The notes beneath the pieces are model-generated. The model was not told where the DNA came from, made no database searches, and saw only the letters and a program-made list of their open reading frames with translations. A DNA stretch of 12,092 bases from positions 1-12,092 of the forward strand of contig JAHEBR010000048.1 of assembly GCA_024642185.1 (NCBI GenBank), written 5' to 3'. Source of the stretch: Marivivens sp. GTDB lineage: Bacteria; Pseudomonadota; Alphaproteobacteria; Rhodobacterales; Rhodobacteraceae. Shown here in pieces: positions 7,640 to 12,092 of the stretch. A program made the position numbers and the translations under genes. Position 1 is the stretch's first letter. Each line of letters begins with the position of its first letter.

Positions 7640-7654
7640 GCCGCTGGCAGCGGC
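7640..7654. repeat. Short perfect inverted repeat in the aglA leader
   Basis: GCCGCTG and CAGCGGC flank a single G. As RNA this could form only a 5-bp stem with a 5-base loop, about 18 bases before the aglA start. It could influence aglA translation or be a protein site, but it is short and GC-rich enough to be chance. Confidence 0.3.
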
Positions 7655-7670
7655 TGTTGATTCGTGGCCG

Positions 7671-7698
7671 AGGCTAACAATCTTTTCGGAAAACTCAA
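7671..7698 (-). promoter_or_regulatory. Candidate promoter for the aglA-malEFG operon
   Basis: On the minus strand a -35-like TTGAGT (7693-7698) lies 16 bases upstream of the -10-like TAGCCT (7671-7676). Transcription would start near 7664. The -35 overlaps operator-like site A, so a repressor bound there would compete with RNA polymerase. The boxes are moderate matches and the start site is inferred. Confidence 0.45.
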
Positions 7699-7709
7699 AA
7701 CGTTTTAAA
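7694..7709. promoter_or_regulatory. Operator-like site A for the LacI-family regulator
   Basis: CTCAAAACGTTTTAAA contains the 10-bp perfect palindrome AAAACGTTTT (7697-7706) centred on CG, the usual centre of LacI-family operators. It matches the reverse complement of site B at 13 of 16 positions and overlaps the -35 of the aglA promoter. The neighbouring LacI-family protein is the natural candidate binder. Confidence 0.55.
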
Positions 7710-7748
7710 TATGGTATTATTTCGCATACGCAGCATTTTCACTTTTTA

Positions 7749-7777
7749 TTGTCATGTCGGTTTCGAATCGCTAGGCT
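7749..7777 (+). promoter_or_regulatory. Candidate promoter for the lacI-malK operon
   Basis: TTGTCA (7749-7754, five of six to the consensus -35), a 17-base spacer, then TAGGCT (7772-7777) as -10. Transcription would start near 7783-7785, at the left edge of operator-like site B. This gives a leader of about 25 bases without a strong Shine-Dalgarno. The spacing is ideal but the -10 is only a three-of-six match. Confidence 0.5.
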
Positions 7778-7782
7778 CAATT

Positions 7783-7798
7783 TTTGAAACGGTTTGAA
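7783..7798. promoter_or_regulatory. Operator-like site B for the LacI-family regulator
   Basis: TTTGAAACGGTTTGAA. Its reverse complement lines up with site A at 13 of 16 positions (shared TCAAA, CGTTT and AAA blocks). It contains the perfect odd palindrome AAACGGTTT (7787-7795). It begins at the predicted transcription start of the lacI-malK promoter and ends 9 bases before the lacI start codon, where a bound repressor would block its own operon. Confidence 0.55.
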
Positions 7799-7807
7799 TG
7801 ACGGCGA

Positions 7808-8857
7808 ATGGCAACCCTTAAGGATATCAGCGCAGAGCTTGGCCTCTCGGTGGCGACAGTCAGCCGGGCGCTTAACGGCTTTCCCGAGGTCAGCGCCCGC
7901 ACCCGCGCCCGCGTGCAGGAGGCGGCGGATCGGCTGGGCTATAAGCCCAACCGCATCGCCCAGCGGCTTGTTACCGGGCGGTCGGGGATGGTGGGGTTCA
8001 TCGCCAAGCTCAACGCCGACATGACCGCCGACCAGACCTTCCTTGAGATCCTGACGGGCCTGACCGCCGCGCTGGCCGAACGCGATGTTGATCTCGTCCT
8101 CTCGGTTGACCAGCATGACGATCCGGTCACGGTCTACGAGCGGATGCTCGAACGCGGCATTCTTGATGGCTTTATCCTGAACGCGCCGGTGCCCAACGAC
8201 CCGCGCGTGGCTTTCCTGCAATCGCGCGGCATTCCCTTCGTCATGCACGGCCAGTCCGAACCCGAGGTGCATTACCCTTTCTACGGGATCGACAACCGCG
8301 CCGTGAGCCGCGACGCAGTCGGCCTTCTCGCCACGCTCGGCCATCGCCGGATTGCGCTTTTGAACGGCGATATCCGCTTCTCTTTCGCTATCGACCGCGA
8401 AGAAGGATTTCGCGAGGCGGTTGCCCAGGAGGGGCTCAACACCCCCGAGGCATTCATCGGACATGAGACCCCCTCCGAGAGCTATGGCTACACCGAGGCG
8501 CTGGCGATGCTCTCGGGTCGGCGCGGTGCCCAGCCAACAGCCATCGTCTGTGGCTCGACCCTTATCGCCGCTGGCGTGATGCGTGCGGCAAAGGATCTCG
8601 GGCTCTCGGTCCCTGCGGATCTGTCCCTCATCGCCCATGACGATGCCTTGCCTCAATTCCGCGCCGTGAATTTCGATCCGCCGCTGACAGTCACCCGCTC
8701 GCCGTTGCGCGATGCCTGTAGCCCGCTCGCCAACCATCTGATTGATCACATCGCCGGCGGCGAAGCCGATACCCTTCAAACCCGTATCCGCGCCGAACTT
8801 ATCGTGCGCGAAAGCACCGGACCCGTCCCCAAAGGAGGCACCGATCCATGGCCCTAG
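7808..8857 (+). CDS. LacI-family transcriptional regulator of the alpha-glucoside/maltose genes
   Basis: 349 residues. An N-terminal LacI helix-turn-helix (TLKDISAELGLSVATVSRAL, residues 3-22) is followed by the hinge helix region (NRIAQRLVTGRSG, about 48-61), which inserts into the operator minor groove. A periplasmic-binding-protein-like sugar-sensing and dimerisation domain follows from about 62 to 340 (GFILNAPVP, FYGIDN, GHRRIALLNG, SLIAHDD). Placed between the glucosidase-importer operon and malK, it is most likely the local repressor (AglR/MalR type), released by maltose or a breakdown product. Two operator-like sites in the divergent region fit control of both arms and autoregulation. 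The start lacks a clear Shine-Dalgarno, but residue 2 onward matches the family start. Its 3' end overlaps malK by 10 bases, so the two are co-translated. The inducer is not known from sequence. Confidence 0.93.
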   Translation: MATLKDISAELGLSVATVSRALNGFPEVSARTRARVQEAADRLGYKPNRIAQRLVTGRSGMVGFIAKLNADMTADQTFLEILTGLTAALAERDVDLVLSVDQHDDPVTVYERMLERGILDGFILNAPVPNDPRVAFLQSRGIPFVMHGQSEPEVHYPFYGIDNRAVSRDAVGLLATLGHRRIALLNGDIRFSFAIDREEGFREAVAQEGLNTPEAFIGHETPSESYGYTEALAMLSGRRGAQPTAIVCGSTLIAAGVMRAAKDLGLSVPADLSLIAHDDALPQFRAVNFDPPLTVTRSPLRDACSPLANHLIDHIAGGEADTLQTRIRAELIVRESTGPVPKGGTDPWP

Positions 8858-9936
8858 ACCAGTCACCCACCGCCGCCGCACTTGAAATCAATGCGCTGAG
8901 GAAAAGCTATGGCGCGGTCGAGGTTCTGAAAGACGTTAACGTTTCGATGGCTCCGGGCGAGTTTCTTGTGCTTGTCGGACCATCGGGCTGCGGCAAGTCC
9001 ACGCTTCTCAACTGTATCGCCGGGCTGGAAGAGATCACCTCGGGCTCTCTCGCCATCGGCGGGCGCGATGTGACCAGCGAGCCGCCGAAGGACCGCGACA
9101 TCGCGATGGTGTTTCAATCCTACGCGCTTTATCCGACGATGACCGTGGCCGAAAACATCGGCTTTGGCATGAAGATCCGCAAGGTGCCGGCCGACAAGGC
9201 CAAGGCCAAGATCGACGAGGTCGCCAAGCTCTTGCAGATCGATCACCTGCTTGATCGCCAGCCAAGCCAGCTTTCGGGCGGCCAGCGCCAGCGTGTCGCC
9301 ATGGGCCGTGCGCTGGTGCGCGAGCCCAAGCTGTTCCTGTTTGACGAGCCGCTCTCCAACCTCGACGCCAAGCTGCGTGTCGAGATGCGCGCCGAGATCA
9401 AGCGCCTGCACAAAACCACGGGCGCCTCGATCGTCTATGTGACGCATGACCAGATCGAAGCCATGACGCTGGCCACGCGCATCGTCGTTCTCAAGGGCGG
9501 GATCGTTCAGCAGATCGGCACCCCGCACGAGATCTATGACCGGCCGACCAATACCTTCGTCGCGGATTTCATGGGAACGCCGCCGATGAACCTGATGCCG
9601 GCCACGGTGACCAAGACGGGGCTTCTTCTTGGTGATCAGGAAGTCGACATGGGCAAGGGATGGAGCGACCGCAAGCTGCCCGAACAAGTCATCGCCGGGA
9701 TCCGGCCCGAACACGTCTTTGTCGCCAGTGGCAAGGCCGATCTGAAGCTTCGTCCCGAGATGGTCGAACACACCGGCGCCGAAAGCTTTGTCTTGTTCCG
9801 CCTGGCCGGCAAGCCGTTCCTTGCCAAACTTCCGGGAAGGTTCGACGAGGACGCGCCGGGCGAGCTTGCGCTCGGGATCGACCGCGCCGCGGTCAATCTT
9901 TTCGACGCAAGCACCGGCGACCGGATCGATTCCTGA
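8848..9936 (+). CDS. malK: Maltose/maltodextrin ABC transporter ATPase MalK
   Basis: The ATP-hydrolysing subunit that would dimerise and drive the MalFG permease encoded on the other arm. 362 residues. Walker A GPSGCGKST (44-52), Q-loop Gln90 (VFQSYALYP), signature LSGGQRQRV (142-150), Walker B LFLFDEPLSNLDA (162-174) and switch His200 (VTHDQIEA) are all intact. A C-terminal OB-fold (TOBE-like) regulatory domain runs from about 240 to 355, with the FMGTPPMNLMPA and IAGIRPEHV segments typical of sugar-importer ATPases. A strong Shine-Dalgarno AAAGGAGG (8831-8838) lies 9 bases before the ATG, within the end of the LacI gene. The genes overlap by 10 bases. Splitting malK from malEFG while keeping it with the regulator means both arms must be expressed together. 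CUG-type sugar ATPases can be shared between importers, so it may also serve others. Confidence 0.95.
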   Translation: MALDQSPTAAALEINALRKSYGAVEVLKDVNVSMAPGEFLVLVGPSGCGKSTLLNCIAGLEEITSGSLAIGGRDVTSEPPKDRDIAMVFQSYALYPTMTVAENIGFGMKIRKVPADKAKAKIDEVAKLLQIDHLLDRQPSQLSGGQRQRVAMGRALVREPKLFLFDEPLSNLDAKLRVEMRAEIKRLHKTTGASIVYVTHDQIEAMTLATRIVVLKGGIVQQIGTPHEIYDRPTNTFVADFMGTPPMNLMPATVTKTGLLLGDQEVDMGKGWSDRKLPEQVIAGIRPEHVFVASGKADLKLRPEMVEHTGAESFVLFRLAGKPFLAKLPGRFDEDAPGELALGIDRAAVNLFDASTGDRIDS

Positions 9937-10023
9937 TCGGCAATAGTCCGTTCACCGATTATTCCTTTCCTGTTTACCCAACTTCGCTAGTCTGGGGAAA
10001 ATGAAGTGAGGCAAATCGGAACG
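9937..10023 (+). promoter_or_regulatory. Intergenic region before the protease gene, with a weak -10-like box
   Basis: The 87-bp gap is more AT-rich than its flanks and contains TAGTCT (9988-9993), similar to the other -10 candidates here, but no convincing -35 at 16-18 bases. GAGG (10007-10010) lies 13 bases before the protease ATG, far for a ribosome binding site; GGA (10018-10020) is closer but short. I see no clear intrinsic terminator for malK. The protease may have its own weak promoter or receive read-through. Confidence 0.3.
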
Positions 10024-12092
10024 ATGCAGCGTCCCCTGACCCGTGCAGGTCTGGCCCTAGCGTGCCTTGCGCCCGCCCTTTCGGCCTGTGGCCCTACGGC
10101 GCCTATTCCTGAGGGGAGCGGGTATTTCGACGTCTTCTACGACGTCTACTTCGTGGAAAGTTTTGCCCCCTACGCCGAGGCCGCATCGAACCTCGTCACT
10201 AATGACGCGCGATACCTTTTCGAAAAGTCGTTTGGCTGGTTCTTTTCGGATGCCCCCACCATAACCTATAACAGCTATCCACTTGAATCATCGCGCGTTC
10301 AGTTCGCCCATGCCGCGGGGCTGACGGGGCAGGGCCAAATTATCGGTTTCCTCGATTCGGGGTTCGACACGACGCATCCCGATTTTTCAAACAAGACGAT
10401 ATATTCCGCTGAAGACTTGAGCTCGCTTTCAGTCAACGCGCACGGCACGATGGTTGTTGGCGTGGCCGCGGCAGATGGTTCTGGAAGCATGATTGGCATC
10501 GCGCCAAACGCCGATGTCCTCCTTGGGTCGTTCGATAGTCAAGCCGGCATGGCCGATTCCATCAACCTCGCCCGGTCGATCGGGGCTGTCGCGATCAACA
10601 ATTCCTGGGGCTACACGAACCTCGATGCAACCCAACCCGATTACAACTCTGCCTTCGCCGGAACGGGAGGGGCGTCATACCTTCAAGCGCTTCGGAACTA
10701 TGCGGCCGAAGGCGTGGTCGTTTTCGCGTTGCGCAACGATGAAACCCTTACAAAAGCTGGAGTCATGGACGGGTTGCCGGTGCTCGAGTCTCAACTCGAG
10801 CCGGGGTGGCTAGCGGTCGGCAACGCTGTGCCAAAATATGACGACACAAGCATCCAGAGTGTTGAGCGGATCTCGTCGGCCTGCCTGGAATCTGCCCGAT
10901 GGTGCCTTTTTGCAGATGGCGCATGGGAGTCTACGACGGCGGGTGGTGGCTATGAGTTTTCCACCGGCGCCTCGTTCGCCGCGCCGCAAGTCAGCGGCGC
11001 CCTTGCGCTTCTGGCCGAAGCCTTTTCGGGAATGGGCCTGACGCCTCATCAGCTCCGCGACCGGCTACTGGCCTCGGCTGACAACAACTTTCTCAACTCC
11101 TTCGACGGCATCCTCGATTTCGGCAATGGCGTCACACACGGGTTCAACGAGGAATTCGGCCACGGCTTCCTCGATATCCGCGCTGCTCTATTGCCAATCG
11201 GGGGGGCGGCGGTTCTCACCGAAAGCGGTGTCGCCCTTCCAGCGGGGAAACCTGCGGTCGTGACAGGCTCGGCTTTCGGCGACGCATTGGCCGAGGCCCT
11301 CGATGAGCGCGAGGTCGTTGTTCAGGATTCACTTTCGGCAGGCTTTGCCATCCCAGCAACGACATTGACCGCCTCGGCACGCCCTGTCCCGGTGGCGATG
11401 ATTCGGGCCGCGGAAGTAGCCAGCGCCGACCTGGCTCCACTGCGCGAGGCCGCGGCCGGAGCGCCCAGTTCAAGCTTACTAGATGCCTATGGCGGGCAAA
11501 TCTTCCAAACCTTTGATCAGGGGGCCGAGGCCTCGGTGCTTCTTCCCTCTTCGCTCGGCTCAGGCGGCATCGCGCTGCGTCAAGTGGGTGATCTTGCCGG
11601 TGCCGAGGTCAGTTGGGGCTTCAGCTGGCTGTCCGATCAGGGCGGCCCCCTGTCGGTCGGCGGGCCGGAAGGGCCGGGCGCAAGCGCGGTGGCGTCCTTC
11701 GATCTGGGTCTTGGCGGAGTGATTGCGCCTGGCGTTCGCCTGTCGGTCAATGCCCAAGCAGGAGTGGTCAAAGCCCCCTCTCAACCGCTTTTCAACGAGA
11801 TCTCGCGGATTGCCTTCGACAGCGTGAGCGCGACACTCCAGCTCACCTCAATGGGCCGCGAAAATGATGTTCTGAGTTTTACCCTTGCGGCGCCGCCGTC
11901 GGTCACATCGGGGACCGCCCGCACCACGCTTCCAATGGTCTTGTCCGAGGGCGGCACCGGTTATGAAGATATGACCCTCAACCTGGCTCCCCAGGCCCGC
12001 CAGATCGACTTCGGCGTGACCTATCAAAGCCCCATCACAGAGGGTGCCGAGCTCTTTCTTGGGGCCTATGGGTCCGAGAATATTACGGGGGG
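10024..12092 (+). CDS. Subtilisin-like (S8) autotransporter serine protease with lipoprotein signal, 3' end off the window
   Basis: 689 residues are visible without a stop. The N-terminus is a lipoprotein signal peptide with lipobox LSAC, so Cys22 is the predicted lipidated residue. The S8 catalytic domain follows at about 95-390: Asp111 (GFLDSGFD), His140 (NAHGTMVVGVAA), oxyanion Asn238 (VVVFALRND) and Ser317 (TGASFAAPQVSG). The paired cysteines in CLESARWC (287 and 294) resemble the C..A..WC element I associate with autotransporter subtilases. A linker region (about 395-485) leads into alternating amphipathic strands from about 520 to the edge (SWGFSWLSD, GVRLSVNAQAGV, RQIDFGVTYQSP, LFLGAYGSEN), consistent with an outer-membrane beta-barrel whose last strands lie beyond the window. 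The layout recalls Neisseria NalP, a lipidated autotransporter subtilase that processes other surface proteins. No functional link to the mal genes is apparent. Two ATA codons occur near the N-terminus. The barrel assignment is inference. Confidence 0.85.
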   Translation, partial: MQRPLTRAGLALACLAPALSACGPTAPIPEGSGYFDVFYDVYFVESFAPYAEAASNLVTNDARYLFEKSFGWFFSDAPTITYNSYPLESSRVQFAHAAGLTGQGQIIGFLDSGFDTTHPDFSNKTIYSAEDLSSLSVNAHGTMVVGVAAADGSGSMIGIAPNADVLLGSFDSQAGMADSINLARSIGAVAINNSWGYTNLDATQPDYNSAFAGTGGASYLQALRNYAAEGVVVFALRNDETLTKAGVMDGLPVLESQLEPGWLAVGNAVPKYDDTSIQSVERISSACLESARWCLFADGAWESTTAGGGYEFSTGASFAAPQVSGALALLAEAFSGMGLTPHQLRDRLLASADNNFLNSFDGILDFGNGVTHGFNEEFGHGFLDIRAALLPIGGAAVLTESGVALPAGKPAVVTGSAFGDALAEALDEREVVVQDSLSAGFAIPATTLTASARPVPVAMIRAAEVASADLAPLREAAAGAPSSSLLDAYGGQIFQTFDQGAEASVLLPSSLGSGGIALRQVGDLAGAEVSWGFSWLSDQGGPLSVGGPEGPGASAVASFDLGLGGVIAPGVRLSVNAQAGVVKAPSQPLFNEISRIAFDSVSATLQLTSMGRENDVLSFTLAAPPSVTSGTARTTLPMVLSEGGTGYEDMTLNLAPQARQIDFGVTYQSPITEGAELFLGAYGSENITG

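Noticed and set aside
7683..7693. Perfect odd palindrome TTTTCGGAAAA inside the aglA promoter spacer
   Set aside because: It does not match sites A and B in sequence, and such short A/T palindromes are likely in this AT-rich stretch. It is kept only as a remote possible extra regulator site.
6636..7787. 383-codon open frame on the plus strand across the alpha-glucosidase
   Set aside because: It is antisense to a complete GH13 enzyme with all catalytic residues and runs through the divergent promoter region. It is a shadow frame.
7739..8881. 380-codon open frame on the minus strand across the LacI gene
   Set aside because: It is fully antisense to a gene with a clear LacI fold, has no family features, and has the Arg/Gly/Asp-rich composition of shadow frames in GC-rich coding DNA.
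8863..9771. 302-codon open frame on the minus strand across malK
   Set aside because: It is antisense to an intact ABC ATPase with all motifs. Its His/Asp/Gly-rich translation has no family features.
9915..9943. Possible terminator after malK (CCGGATC with GATCGG)
   Set aside because: The stem has a bulge and is short, part of it is coding, and no T-tract follows.

Overview
This 12.1-kb window looks like the chromosome of a GC-rich alphaproteobacterium, most likely of the Rhodobacteraceae. The grounds are strong G/C third-position bias, -10-like boxes of the TAGNCT type, and a LacI-regulated cytoplasmic alpha-glucosidase plus ABC-importer locus. The family assignment is inference from gene content and style, not from a marker gene. 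Genes are packed tightly. The largest gene-free stretch is the ~185-bp divergent regulatory region at 7623-7807, so no gene-free stretch exceeds 300 bases. I see no rRNA, tRNA, insertion sequence, CRISPR array or attachment site.

Right to left on the minus strand from the divergent promoter: a GH13 alpha-glucosidase (aglA, 7622-5991), then the maltose/maltodextrin importer genes malE (5956-4790), malF (4726-3191) and malG (3194-2304). A GC-rich hairpin sits between malE and malF, and a strong intrinsic terminator follows malG. Still on the minus strand is a second, apparently unrelated unit: a LysR regulator (2241-1345) and a hydantoinase/oxoprolinase-family gene (hyuA-like, 1267 to beyond the left edge), with a LysR-type T-N11-A dyad between them.

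On the plus strand from the same divergent region: a LacI-family regulator (7808-8857) overlapping malK (8848-9936), the ATPase of the importer. After an 87-bp gap comes a subtilisin-like autotransporter protease with a lipoprotein signal peptide (10024 to beyond the right edge). Neither edge gene is complete in the window.

Working model: MalE captures maltose or maltodextrin in the periplasm, MalFGK2 imports it unmodified, and AglA hydrolyses it to glucose in the cytoplasm. The LacI-type protein controls both arms through two similar operator-like sites about 89 bp apart. The transporter proteins closely resemble the enterobacterial maltose system (MalF with a large periplasmic P2 loop, MalG with the same C-terminal tail), but the regulator and catabolic enzyme are of a different kind (no MalT, MalP or MalQ in view). 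No clearly new system is visible. The most interesting points are the malE-malF hairpin, the paired operators, the altered MalE sugar pocket residue, and the NalP-like lipidated autotransporter protease.
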